Part shown: in pieces, positions 26,692 through 36,700 of the stretch | Layout of the letters: each line of letters opens with the position of its first letter | Numbering within the stretch: the stretch's first letter is position 1 | DNA from: Burkholderiales bacterium | GTDB lineage: Bacteria > Pseudomonadota > Gammaproteobacteria > Burkholderiales > WYBJ01 | NCBI GenBank assembly: GCA_020848435.1 | Contig: JADLAC010000064.1 | Span: 27,652-91,651 of the forward strand | Direction: 5' to 3' | DNA length: 64,000 nucleotides | Program-made: the position numbers and the translations under genes | Notes under the pieces: model-generated | The model's input: the letters and a program-made list of their open reading frames with translations, nothing else | The model's database searches: none | What the model was told of the DNA's origin: nothing

Positions 26692-27537
26692 TCATGCCGC
26701 GCGCGGCCGCCAGCGGCCGGACTCGACCAGCGCATAGAAATCCTCGGTGATCCGATGCAGCAGGTCCGGCTCCTCCAGGTTCACCAGGTGTCCGGTGGCG
26801 GCCACCACGCTCAAGCGCACCGCCGGCGACACGCGCTGCATGAACAAGCCGGACTCGACCGCGGCCGGATCCTCGTCGCCCACGACCACGTGGGACGGAA
26901 CCTTGAGGGCTTTCAACGCGCGCTCCATGCTGAACAGCGAAGGCCGCCGCCCCTGCACGCGCCGCGTGATGTTGGCGCAGCCCTGCGCCGAGTGCTGCAT
27001 GAAACGGCGGCAGAAATCATCGAAGGCACGCGGATTCTTGCGTTTCAATTGCACCCGATTGGCCGCGACGCGTAGCCCCTTGAGCACTTCCGCGAGACCT
27101 TGTTCTTCGTACAGGCGCGCGCGCGCTTCGGTCGCCTTGACGAAGGCGGCCGCGTCGCGCGGATCGGCGCCGCTGCCGATGCCGATCATGGTGAGAGAGC
27201 GCGCCATGCGCGGATAATCGAGACCGAAATCGAGCGTCGAGCGCGAGCCCATCGAGCAGCCGATGATGTGCGCCTTGCGCACGCCGAGGGCACGCATGAC
27301 CGCGGCGATGTCGTCGACGGCGTGACGGTGCGAATAGCTGGCCAGGGGCTTCGGCACTTCCGACGGAGGATAACCGCGCGCGTTGAACGCGATGCAGCGG
27401 TAGCGCCGGCTGAAATGTTGTAGCTGCTTTTCCCAGCTCCACAGATCGCCCGAGAACTCGTGCACGAACACGATCGGCGTGCCGCTGCCGGCGTCTTCGT
27501 AATACAAGCGCGCGCCGTCCGATTGCACATAAGGCAT
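26692..27537 (-). CDS. Alpha/beta-fold hydrolase
   Basis: A 281-residue alpha/beta hydrolase. The oxyanion-loop motif VHEFSGDLWSWEKQL is near residue 24, the nucleophile elbow is GCSMGSRS (Ser near 98), a candidate acid is in VVGDEDPAAVES, and the catalytic His is in ATGHLVNLEEP near residue 254. It resembles 3-oxoadipate enol-lactonase-like enzymes, but the substrate is not determinable. A strong ribosome site (GGGAGGA) precedes ATG 27537, which removes a 46-residue arginine-rich extension. Confidence 0.85.
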   Translation of the reverse strand: MPYVQSDGARLYYEDAGSGTPIVFVHEFSGDLWSWEKQLQHFSRRYRCIAFNARGYPPSEVPKPLASYSHRHAVDDIAAVMRALGVRKAHIIGCSMGSRSTLDFGLDYPRMARSLTMIGIGSGADPRDAAAFVKATEARARLYEEQGLAEVLKGLRVAANRVQLKRKNPRAFDDFCRRFMQHSAQGCANITRRVQGRRPSLFSMERALKALKVPSHVVVGDEDPAAVESGLFMQRVSPAVRLSVVAATGHLVNLEEPDLLHRITEDFYALVESGRWRPRAA

Positions 27538-27756
27538 CTCGATGTCCTCCCTCGGTGTTTGCGCCAGCGCTGTCGATCTTCGCGACCCTCGAACCGTCCC
27601 GCGACCAGCCGAGCGCGGACGAATCCTTCGGCATCCGGACGAGCCGGCTGAATCGCGTTGGTATACTACCCGCAATCATGCCGGCGGGTTTGACCAGCCC
27701 GCGAGCCGTTCGAGCCCCTCCGCGAACGCCTCCGGCCATGCATCGTTGGCGCCAGA

Positions 27757-27779
27757 GTGTCTGAGTCCGAGGTTCGTCG
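27757..27779 (+). repeat. Dispersed repeat copy (GTGTCTGAGTCCGA)
   Basis: GTGTCTGAGTCCGAGGTTCG, preceded by AGA, resembles the copies at 22502 and 63875 (core TGAGTCC). It lies immediately upstream of the acyl-CoA synthetase gene. The shared core is short, so the family assignment is tentative. Confidence 0.4.
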
Positions 27780-27798
27780 CTGCTATGGCTGGCCGCAT

Positions 27799-29949
27799 AT
27801 GAATCGTAATCGACCTCGCCCCGATCTCACCCGCCTGTTCGACCCGTGCGCCGTCGCCGTTGTCGGTGCCTCCGAGGACGAGCGGCGGATCGGCGGGGAG
27901 CCGGTGCGCTATCTCGCCACGCTCGGCTATCGCGGCGGGATCTATCCCGTCAATCCTGGGCGCGCCGCGATCCGCGGATTGAAGTGCTATCCCGATCTCG
28001 ACGCCATCCCGAAGCCGTGCGATGTCGCCGTCATTGCCGTGTCGGCCGCGGCGGTGCCCGACCTCATCCGTCAATGTGCGCGCAACGGCATCGGGTTCGC
28101 GGTCGTCCTGAGCGCAGGCTTCCGCGAGGCCGGCGGCGAAGGCATGGCACTCGAGCACGAGCTTGCCCTGGCGGCCGAGCAAAGCGCGGTGCGCCTCATC
28201 GGGCCGAATTGCCAGGGCTTCCTCAATTTGCACCGGCACGTGCACTGCGGCTTCGGCTCGGGCTTCCAGTATCCGGATCTGCGCCCGGGACCGATCGCGC
28301 TCGTTACCCAAAGCGGCGGCTTCGGCGCCACCATGCTGGTGCGCGCGCAGGACGCGGGTCTGGGAATCGGCTATTTCGTCTCGACCGGTAATGCGGTCGA
28401 CCTCGGCATCCTGGATTTGCTCGAATACTTCATCGAGCGCGACGACGTGGAGGTCCTCGCCACGTTCATCGAGGGCATTACCGACGGGCGCCGCCTGCGT
28501 GCGCTAGGTGCGCGAGCCCTCGAGCTGCGCAAACCCATACTGGTCTGCAAGGCGGGTAATTCCGCCGCCGGACGCCGCGCCGCCGCCTCGCATACCGCCT
28601 CGCTCAGCGCCCCCTATGCGCTGTACCGGGCGGCGTTCGACGAGGGCGGCTTTGTCGAGATCGGCGATGCCGACGACCTGGTCGATGCCGGGCGGGCCTT
28701 TCTCGGCAGGCGCCTGCCGCGCGGCAACCGGGTCGTCATCGTCACCGGCTCGGGCGGCGCCGGTGTCATCGCGGCCGACCGCTGCGAGCAATACGGCCTT
28801 GAGCTCGCACCACTCGCCGAGCCGACGCTCGGGCGCCTGCGCGAGGTGCTCCCCGGCTTCGCCGCGGCGAGTAACCCGGTCGACATCTCCGGACAGCGCA
28901 GCCAAAGCGGGCACAGCGTTTCCAACGCCGCGCTGGAGATCGTGCTGGACGACCCCGCGGCATGCCAGGTGATCGTGCGCAGCAAGCAAAGCACCCATCG
29001 GCCGGAAAACGCGCGCGAGCTCGTGCGCATCGCGCAAGCCTGCGGCAAACCCGTACTGGTCGCGCTCGGCGCCGATCGCGATATCGAAGCCACGCGCGTG
29101 CTCGACGCAGGGCGCGTGCCCTGGCATGGCACGACGGTGCGAGCGGCGTTCGCCGCGCAGGCGCTCGCGCAGTTCAGCCGCAAGCTCGAACGCTCGCGTA
29201 GCGCGCAACCGGCGTCGCGCCCACTGCCGCGTCGCGACCTTCCCCTCGCATCGCGCAGCGGCACGCTGAGCGAGCACGAATCGAAGGCACAGCTTCGCGC
29301 TTACGGCATCCCGATCGCTGTCGAGGCCGTTGTGAGCCTGGACGAGGTCCCGGCGCTCAAGGCCTTGCCGAGCGGCCTGGCTTATCCCGTGGTCGTGAAG
29401 ATCGACAGCGCGGATATCGCCCACAAGACGGAGGCGGACGCGGTCGTGCTCGATGTCCGCGACAATGCCGCGCTCGCCGAAGCCGCACGCCGGGTGGTCG
29501 CTCGAGCGCGCTGTTACCGGCCGGCGGCGCGGCTCAATGGGGTCACGATCGCCGCCATGGCGAGCGGGATCGAGCTCATCGTCGGCGTTGTCGACGACGC
29601 CTGCTTCGGCCCGGTGGTCGCGCTCGGTTCCGGCGGTGTGGCGGCGGAAATTCTGCGCGATGTCACGCACGGCTTCGCGCCCTTGGGCGCGGCGACGGCA
29701 CGCGAGATGATCGGCCGCTTGCGTTGCGCGCCCCTGCTATCGGGTTATCGCGGCGCTCCCGCACACGATGTCGAAGCGCTCGCCGACGCGCTGGTACGGA
29801 TCTCCTGGCTTGCCGCCGATCACGTCGGGCGCATCGCAGAGATCGACGTGAACCCGCTGTTCGTCCGGCCGGCGGGACGAGGCGTGTTGGCAGCCGATGC
29901 GCTCGTGGTCCTGCGTGCGCCGTCGCACGACGCGCCGGCTGCGCTGTAG
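27799..29949 (+). CDS. ADP-forming acyl-CoA synthetase (acetate-CoA ligase family)
   Basis: A 716-residue NDP-forming acyl-CoA synthetase. An N-terminal CoA-binding domain (VAVVGASEDERRIGGEPVRYL near residue 20) is followed by succinyl-CoA-ligase-like domains (IGPNCQGFLN, VTQSGGFGATML, ASHTASLSAPY with the likely phospho-His). A C-terminal ATP-grasp domain begins near LSEHESKAQLRAYGIP. It would couple acyl-CoA formation to ATP use or the reverse. ATG 27799 is chosen because the preceding 14 codons read through a repeat. Together with the MaoC hydratase downstream it suggests acyl-CoA catabolism. Confidence 0.88.
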   Translation: MNRNRPRPDLTRLFDPCAVAVVGASEDERRIGGEPVRYLATLGYRGGIYPVNPGRAAIRGLKCYPDLDAIPKPCDVAVIAVSAAAVPDLIRQCARNGIGFAVVLSAGFREAGGEGMALEHELALAAEQSAVRLIGPNCQGFLNLHRHVHCGFGSGFQYPDLRPGPIALVTQSGGFGATMLVRAQDAGLGIGYFVSTGNAVDLGILDLLEYFIERDDVEVLATFIEGITDGRRLRALGARALELRKPILVCKAGNSAAGRRAAASHTASLSAPYALYRAAFDEGGFVEIGDADDLVDAGRAFLGRRLPRGNRVVIVTGSGGAGVIAADRCEQYGLELAPLAEPTLGRLREVLPGFAAASNPVDISGQRSQSGHSVSNAALEIVLDDPAACQVIVRSKQSTHRPENARELVRIAQACGKPVLVALGADRDIEATRVLDAGRVPWHGTTVRAAFAAQALAQFSRKLERSRSAQPASRPLPRRDLPLASRSGTLSEHESKAQLRAYGIPIAVEAVVSLDEVPALKALPSGLAYPVVVKIDSADIAHKTEADAVVLDVRDNAALAEAARRVVARARCYRPAARLNGVTIAAMASGIELIVGVVDDACFGPVVALGSGGVAAEILRDVTHGFAPLGAATAREMIGRLRCAPLLSGYRGAPAHDVEALADALVRISWLAADHVGRIAEIDVNPLFVRPAGRGVLAADALVVLRAPSHDAPAAL

Positions 29950-30088
29950 AATCGATTCGAGTGTCCTCGGCGCGGTCTTGGCTGAGCGGGCAGCGCCCAA
30001 GTACAGCGACGCGGCTTCCGTGCTGGCGTCGCGCAGTGTCGAATGCACACGGCGGGTGAGCCGTTGAAATGGGGACAAGGAGAGGAGC

Positions 30089-30955
30089 ATGGCCGTCGAC
30101 TACGCAAGCTATCAGCGCCTGTTGCAATACAAGATCCCCGAGATCGAACACAAGCTCAGCGTGCGCGACACGATGCTGTACGCGCTGGGCCTCGGGCTGG
30201 GCGCCGATCCGATGGACCAGCGCCAGCTTCGCTTCGTTTATGAGAAGAACCTGCTCGCGCTGCCGACCATGGCGGTGGTGCTGGCCGCCCCGCACGCCTG
30301 GGTAAAGAAGACCGGCACCGGCTTCGGCGACAAGACCGTGCACGGCGAGCAGACGCTCGCGATCCACAAGCCGCTGCCCGTCGAAGGCGAGCTGGTCGGG
30401 GTGCCGCGGCTCGCCTCGGTGGTCGACAAGGGGCCGGAGCGCGGCGCGCTCATCGTCACCGAGCGCAAGGTCTACGACAAGAAAACCGGGGATCTCGTTT
30501 GCACGTTGGAGTCGACCAGTTTCTGCCGCGGCGACGGCGGCTTCGGCGGTCCGAGCGGCCCGGTGCGCACGCCCCACCCCATTCCCGAGCAACCCGCGCA
30601 GCTCGTTTGCGACCTCCCCATCCTGCCGCACGCCGCGCTGATCTATCGCCTGAGCGGAGACTACAACCCCCTGCATGCCGACCCTGAGCACGCGCGGCGC
30701 GTCGGCTTTCCCCGGCCCATCCTGCACGGGCTGTGCAGCCTGGGCATGGCGGGACACGCGCTGCTTAGGACCTGCTGCGACTACGATCCGGCACGCATCA
30801 AGGCCATGGAAGTGCGCTTCTCCGCGCCCGTGTATCCGGGCGAAACTCTGCGCACCGAAATATGGCGCGAGGGCAACGTGGTGTCGTTCCGCTGTCTCTG
30901 CGTAGAAAGCGGCAAGGTGGTGCTCAACAACGGCCGGGCGGATATCGCGGGCTAG
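30089..30955 (+). CDS. MaoC-family 2-enoyl-CoA hydratase (hydratase 2 type)
   Basis: A 288-residue double-hotdog protein resembling eukaryotic MFE-2 hydratase 2, which hydrates trans-2-enoyl-CoA to (R)-3-hydroxyacyl-CoA. The C-terminal half has the catalytic hydratase-2 motif YRLSGDYNPLHADPEHARRVGF-like, with Asp and His in place near residues 193-198, followed by FPRPILHGLCSLG. The N-terminal half is the usual degenerate hotdog. A strong ribosome site (AAGGAGAGG) precedes ATG 30089. It probably shares a transcript with the acyl-CoA synthetase 139 bases upstream. Confidence 0.9.
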   Translation: MAVDYASYQRLLQYKIPEIEHKLSVRDTMLYALGLGLGADPMDQRQLRFVYEKNLLALPTMAVVLAAPHAWVKKTGTGFGDKTVHGEQTLAIHKPLPVEGELVGVPRLASVVDKGPERGALIVTERKVYDKKTGDLVCTLESTSFCRGDGGFGGPSGPVRTPHPIPEQPAQLVCDLPILPHAALIYRLSGDYNPLHADPEHARRVGFPRPILHGLCSLGMAGHALLRTCCDYDPARIKAMEVRFSAPVYPGETLRTEIWREGNVVSFRCLCVESGKVVLNNGRADIAG

Positions 30956-31070
30956 CGAGCGGCGCGCTTGCGCACGCCTCGCCGCGACGCCTGGAAGCGC
31001 CCTGTCACCGGAACCGCGCCATTGACCCCACCGCGCCGCTCAGGTTGAATCGCCCACCCCACTTCGGGGC

Positions 31071-32816
31071 ATGCGTGACATGAGCCAGCACTACAGCGAG
31101 ATCCGCGACGGCATGCGCATCGATTGGGACGTGCCTGTCGCCATGGACGACGGCCTCGTGCTGCGGGCCGATGTCTTTCGCCCGATCGCAGCGGGACGTT
31201 ATCCCGTCATCTTGAGCTACGGTCCGTATGCCAAGGGACTGCATTTCGAAGACGGCTATCCGAGCGCCTGGCAGCGCATGCTGGCGCAGCATCCGGATGT
31301 CGCCGCGGGCTCGTCGAACCGGCACCAGCGTTGGGAAGTGGTCGACCCGGAAAAATGGGTCCCCGACGGCTATGCCTGCGTGCGCGTCGATTCGCGCGGC
31401 GCCGGCCGCTCGCCGGGGGTGATCGATCCCTTCTCGCCGCGCGAGACGCGCGACTTCTACCTGTGCATCGAATGGGCCGGCGTGCAGCCGTGGAGCAACG
31501 GCAAAGTGGGGCTGAACGGCATTTCGTACTACGGCATCAATCAATGGCACGTGGCCTCGCTGCAGCCGCCGCATTTGGCGGCAATGTGCGTATGGGAAGG
31601 TGCCGCGGATTGGTATCGGGACATGACGCACCACGGCGGCATCGTCTCGACCTTCTGGCGCAACTGGTTCGACCTGCAGGTGAAGACGGTGCAATACGGC
31701 TGCGGCGAACGCGGCGGGCGCAGCCGTATCACCGCCCGGCTGGTGTGCGGCGATGAGCTCTTGAGCGACGAAGCGCTGGCGGCCAACCGCTGCGATCTCG
31801 GCGCGGACATCGCCGCGCATCCGCTCGACGACGACTATCACCGGGCGCGATCCCCGCTATGGGAGCGGATCACGCTGCCCTTGCTCTCCGCCGCGAACTG
31901 GGGCGGCCAGGGCCTGCACCCGCGCGGCAACTTCGAAGGCTTCGTCGCTGCGGCGTCCGCGCAGAAGTGGCTGGAAGCGCACGGCATCGAGCACTGGACC
32001 CACTTCTACACCGACTACGGCCTCGACTTGCAGAAGCGCTTCTTCGGCCACTTCCTCAAGGGTGAGGACAGCGGCTGGGCGCGGCAGCCGCGCGTGCAGT
32101 TGCAGATCCGGCACGTCGATCGCTTCGTCCGGCGCGACGAGCACGAATGGCCGCTTGCGCGCACGCGCTGGACCAAGCTGCACCTCGATCCGGTCACGCA
32201 CGCTCTGCGCTCCGAGGCTCCGGTTGCGTCCGGCACCCTCGACTACGAGGCGCTCGGCAGCGGGCTCACCTTTCTATCGGCGCCGTTGGATGCCGCCACC
32301 GAGATCACCGGACCTTCGGCGCTCAAGCTCGTGGTCTCCTCGTCCACGCCGGACGCGGACCTGTTCGTGGTGCTGCGCGTGTTCGCGCCCGACATGAAGG
32401 AGGTCGTGTTCCAGGGCGCGATCGATCCGCATACGCCGGTCGCGCAAGGCTGGTTGCGCGCTTCGCACCGCAAGCTCGATCCGCGCCTGAGCCTCCCGTA
32501 TCGCCCCTGGCATACGCACGACGAGCGTCAACCCCTGACGCCGGGAGTGCCGGTGGCGCTCGACATCGAGATCTGGCCGACCTCGATCGTAGTGCCGGCC
32601 GGTCATCGCCTCGGCCTGTCGATACGCGGCAGCGACTACGTGTACCCGGGCGCGAGCGGAGGGCGCTTATCGAATTTCAAGAACGAGCTCACCGGCTGCG
32701 GCCCCTTCTTGCACGACGATCCCGCCGATCGGCCGCCGGAGATCTTCGGCGGCAACGTGCGCCTGCATTTCGGGCCGCGGTACGCGGCCTACGTGCTGCT
32801 GCCGATCATCCCGTAG
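31071..32816 (+). CDS. CocE/NonD-family hydrolase
   Basis: A 581-residue protein of the CocE/NonD (X-Pro dipeptidyl-peptidase-like) family. An N-terminal alpha/beta-hydrolase domain has the nucleophile motif GLNGISYYGINQW (Ser near residue 153), and a C-terminal jelly-roll domain follows from about residue 370. These enzymes are acyl-ester or amide hydrolases; cocaine esterase is the best known. No signal peptide is seen, so it is cytoplasmic. An ATG three codons downstream (31080) is an equally good start. It ends by overlapping the convergent CoxG-like gene by 11 bases. Confidence 0.85.
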   Translation: MRDMSQHYSEIRDGMRIDWDVPVAMDDGLVLRADVFRPIAAGRYPVILSYGPYAKGLHFEDGYPSAWQRMLAQHPDVAAGSSNRHQRWEVVDPEKWVPDGYACVRVDSRGAGRSPGVIDPFSPRETRDFYLCIEWAGVQPWSNGKVGLNGISYYGINQWHVASLQPPHLAAMCVWEGAADWYRDMTHHGGIVSTFWRNWFDLQVKTVQYGCGERGGRSRITARLVCGDELLSDEALAANRCDLGADIAAHPLDDDYHRARSPLWERITLPLLSAANWGGQGLHPRGNFEGFVAAASAQKWLEAHGIEHWTHFYTDYGLDLQKRFFGHFLKGEDSGWARQPRVQLQIRHVDRFVRRDEHEWPLARTRWTKLHLDPVTHALRSEAPVASGTLDYEALGSGLTFLSAPLDAATEITGPSALKLVVSSSTPDADLFVVLRVFAPDMKEVVFQGAIDPHTPVAQGWLRASHRKLDPRLSLPYRPWHTHDERQPLTPGVPVALDIEIWPTSIVVPAGHRLGLSIRGSDYVYPGASGGRLSNFKNELTGCGPFLHDDPADRPPEIFGGNVRLHFGPRYAAYVLLPIIP

Positions 32817-33375
32817 AACACCGCCCGGTCGGCTCAAGCGCCGCGCTTGACCATGCCCTGCACCGCGCCGGATACCAGGCCGAGAGCGAAACGGCACTCG
32901 AAGGCGTGCTTGCGCCGGCGCCTTCGATCAGCGCGGCGAGGTTGCGTGCGAACTGCGCGGCGAGCTGGTTGCACACCTCGCGTACCACGCCGGAGGCGCG
33001 TCCGTATTGCGCCACCGACCCGGCCAGGATCAGCTCGGTGTGCACGTGCACGCGGGTATGATCGCCCTCGCCGGCGAGCGCAAAGCGCATCTGCGAGTGC
33101 ACGCTGCCGCGGCCCTTGGCGTCGCCGCCGCGCGCCGTCAAGCGTGACGTACGCAGTTGCGGATCGACGTCGTGCAAGCGCGCCTCACCCTGAAAGCCGA
33201 GCTCGATCGGGCCGATTTTCACCCGCGCCCGGCCACGATAGGTCGTGGCATCGACGATTTCGGTGATCTCCGCGCCGGGGAGGCACGGCGCCACCCGCGG
33301 CAGATCAGTGAGAATCGTCCAGGCTTGCTCGACCGAGGCCGGGACGAGGAAACTGTTTTCGACCTTGACGCTCAT
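32806..33375 (-). CDS. CoxG-like SRPBCC protein, possible 3'-end frameshift
   Basis: A 189-residue protein whose first 150 residues match the CoxG (carbon monoxide dehydrogenase subunit G) SRPBCC family: VPASVEQAWTILTDLPRVAPCLPGAE at the start and KIGPIELGFQGEARL in the middle. In Oligotropha CoxG anchors CO dehydrogenase to the membrane; many homologues sit with other molybdenum hydroxylases, none of which is encoded here. The last 30 residues are rich in Ser, Trp and Cys and look atypical. The +1 frame from about 32910 instead encodes FALGLVSGAVQGMVKRGA and a stop, a plausible helical C-terminus. Confidence 0.8.
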   Translation of the reverse strand: MSVKVENSFLVPASVEQAWTILTDLPRVAPCLPGAEITEIVDATTYRGRARVKIGPIELGFQGEARLHDVDPQLRTSRLTARGGDAKGRGSVHSQMRFALAGEGDHTRVHVHTELILAGSVAQYGRASGVVREVCNQLAAQFARNLAALIEGAGASTPSSAVSLSAWYPARCRAWSSAALEPTGRCSTG

Positions 33376-33721
33376 GGCCGCGGCGTGGCCCCTATCGGTT
33401 GCGATGCCCGCGCGCAAGACAACGACACGACCGCCTCGCAAGCAGGATCGGAAAGCAGCGCGTTGCCTCGGCGCCGCGCGTGGAGGCGATGATAAAGGAG
33501 CCGAAACGCCACTGCACCCGTGCCGGACACCGCACTGAGCTCGTCCCGCGACAGGCGTGTGCGTGGGACAGCGAATGTTTCGCAGCCGCCGCGGAGGCAA
33601 CGCGCCAGCGCGCTGAAATGGTGAGATCGACGCGCTGGTCTACAATACGCCAGCCGCCTCATGGGCGTGCCCCGAGCTGCGCAACCCGCGCAGCGCCTGC
33701 TCGACTCGATCCCGCTACCCC
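33376..33721 (+). other. Divergent intergenic region, coxG-like / tandem uvrA
   Basis: About 346 bases without a convincing gene. A TACAAT hexamer at 33641-33646 could be the -10 element for the uvrA-like gene, giving a leader of about 70 bases; no good -35 is evident. No LexA-type CTGT-N8-ACAG operator was recognised near it. Confidence 0.4.
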
Positions 33722-36700
33722 GTGTCCAGTGCCCGCGACAGCGGCGCCATCGTCATTCATGGCGCGCGCCAGAACAACCTGAAGCAGCTCTCGCTCGAGC
33801 TGCCGCTCAACACGCTCATCGTGGTGACCGGCGTCTCGGGCTCGGGCAAGTCTTCGCTCGTGTTCGATACCCTCTACGCCGAAGGCCAGCGCCGCTACGT
33901 CGAGACCTTTTCGCCCTATGCGCGCCAATTCCTGGACCGCATGGACAAGCCGCAGGTCGATCGCATCGACGGCATTCCGCCCGCCATCGCCATCGATCAG
34001 ACCAATCCGGTGCGCACGTCGCGCTCGACCGTGGGCACCATGACCGAGCTCAACGACCACCTCAAGCTGCTTTTTGCCCGCGCGAGCGCCTTGTACTGCC
34101 GCGCCTGCGCCGCCCCTGTCAGACGCGATAGCGCCGACTCGATTTTCGCCGAGCTGGCGGAGCGCGCCGCCGCCTGCGGCGATCCGCGACTCACCATCAC
34201 GTTTCCGGTGCCGGTGCCGGACAATTTTTCTCGCGCCGAGGTGCTCGGCTTGCTCGAGCGCCAGGGGTATACGCGCATCCTCGGCGGCGACGAGCGCGCG
34301 CTCGAGGTGGTGCAGGACCGCCTGCGCATGGGCCGCGCGGAGCGCTCGCGCGTGATCGATGCGCTGGAATCGGCGCTGCGCATCGGCCGCGGGCGCGTCG
34401 ATGTCCGCGTCGAGGCAGACGCGGCCGGCAGCGCGCCGGCGCTGTGGCGCTTCTCGGCCGATCTGCACTGCGCCCACTGCGATATCCACTACGCCGAGCC
34501 CACATCCAGCCTGTTCTCGTTCAATTCCCCGCTCGGTGCGTGCGAAACATGCCGCGGCTTCGGTCGCGTGATCGGGATCGATTTCGGGCTCATCGTCCCC
34601 GACGAGAGCAGGACGCTGGCCGAGGGCGCGGTGCGCCCCTGGCAAACGCAAAGCTTCAAGGAATGCCAGGACGACCTCGTCAAGTACGCCAAGCTGCGGC
34701 GCGTGCCGCTGGATGTTCCGTTTCGCGAGCTGAGCGCCGAGCATCACCATTGGGTGCTCGAAGGCGAGGCCGACTGGGTGAGCTGGAAGAAGTCGTGGCC
34801 GGGGACGTGGTACGGCGTGCGGCGGTTTTTCGCCTGGCTGGAGACCAAGGCCTACAAGATGCACATCCGCGTGCTGCTCTCGCGCTATCGGGCTTACACC
34901 CCGTGCGGCAGTTGCGGCGGCGCGCGCTTGAAGCCGGATGCGCTCGCCTGGCGCCTGGGCGATCGCGCCGATGCGCAGCGCGTGCTCGCCCCGGCCGAGC
35001 GCTTCATGGCGCCGGGGGCCGGTTTCGATCGCGCGAGCCTCGAACGGCTGCCGGGATTGAGCGTGCACGATCTCATGCTGCTGCCGATCGAGCGGCTGCG
35101 TGATTTCTTCGAGGCGGTGCATCTACCCGCACCGCTCGACCAGGCGAGCGACTTGCTCCTGACCGAGGTCCGCGCGCGCCTCGACTACCTGTGCCAGGTC
35201 GGGCTGGGCTACCTGACGCTCGACCGCCAGTCGCGCACGCTCTCTGGCGGCGAAGTGCAGCGCATCAATCTCACCACGGCGCTCGGCACCTCGCTCGTCA
35301 ATACGCTGTTCGTGCTCGACGAGCCTTCCATCGGGCTGCACCCGCGCGACATGGGACGCGTGATCCGGGTGATGCACCGGCTGCGCGATGCAGGCAACAC
35401 CCTCGTCGTGGTCGAGCACGATCCGCAAATCATGCACGAGGCGGATCGCTTGCTCGACATGGGACCGGGTCCGGGAGAGCGCGGCGGGGAGATCGTGTTC
35501 TTCGGCGCGCCGGCGGCGATCGCCGCGGCCCAGGGCTCGCTCACCGCCGAATACCTTTGCGCTCGCAAGCGCGCGCAACGCCCGCAGGGCGCGCGTCCCA
35601 TGCACGCCGCCCTGCCGGCGATCGAGTTGCTCGGTGCAGCCGAGCACAATCTGCGCGCGATCGACGTCTCGATTCCGCTCAACCGGCTGGTGTGCGTGAC
35701 CGGAGTGTCCGGCTCGGGCAAGTCGACGCTGGTGCAGGACGTGCTGTATGCGGCGCTGCTCAAAGCCAAGGGCAAACCGACCGAGGCGCCGGGACGTTAT
35801 TCGGCATTGCTCGGCCACGAAGCGATCGGTGAGGTGGTCATGGTCGACCAGAGCCCCATCGGCCGCACCACCCGCTCCAACCCGGCGAGCTATGTCGGCG
35901 CCTTCGATGCGATCCGCAAGCGCTTCGCTGCCGCGCCGCTCGCCAAGGAGCGCGGCTATACGCCGGGCACTTTCAGCTTCAATTCCGGCAACGGCCGCTG
36001 TCCCGCGTGCAGCGGCAACGGTTTCGAGCACATCGAAATGCAGTTCTTGTCGGACGTCTACCTGCGCTGCCCCGACTGCGACGGCAAGCGCTACCGCCCC
36101 GAGGTGCTAGAAGTGACGGTGCAAGGCGCCGGCGCCTCGCATCGGGCCTCGATGGCGGATGTGCTCGACATGACGGTGGCGCAGGCGCTGGATTTCTTTC
36201 GCGGCGAGCGCGACGTAGATCTGGCATTGCAGCCGCTCGCAGCGGTCGGCCTGAACTACCTGCGCCTCGGCCAGCCCGTGCCGACGCTCTCCGGCGGCGA
36301 GGCGCAGCGCTTGAAACTGGCGGGCCACCTGGCGCAGGCGCTGAACAAGCCGACCGGCAGTGCTCCGAGCCACAAACTGTTCCTGTTCGACGAGCCGACC
36401 ACCGGGCTGCACTTCGACGATATCGCCAAGCTGCTCGCGGCCTTCGATCGACTGCTCGACGCCGGCCACTCGTTGATAGTGATCGAGCACAACCTGGACG
36501 TGATTCGGGCCGCCGACTGGATCATCGATCTCGGCCCGGAGGGCGGCGCCGGCGGCGGCGACATCGTTTGTGCCGGAACCCCGGCCGCGGTGATGGCGCA
36601 TCCCGATTCGTACACGGGCGCCGCCCTGCGCGGTTACGACCAGTCGAGCAGGCGCGGCTTGGTCGATGACGCCATCGCCGAGGATCGCGCCCCGCGCCCG

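Noticed and set aside
33376..33721. A LexA (SOS) box in front of the tandem uvrA
   Set aside because: No CTGT-N8-ACAG-like sequence was recognised in the upstream region.
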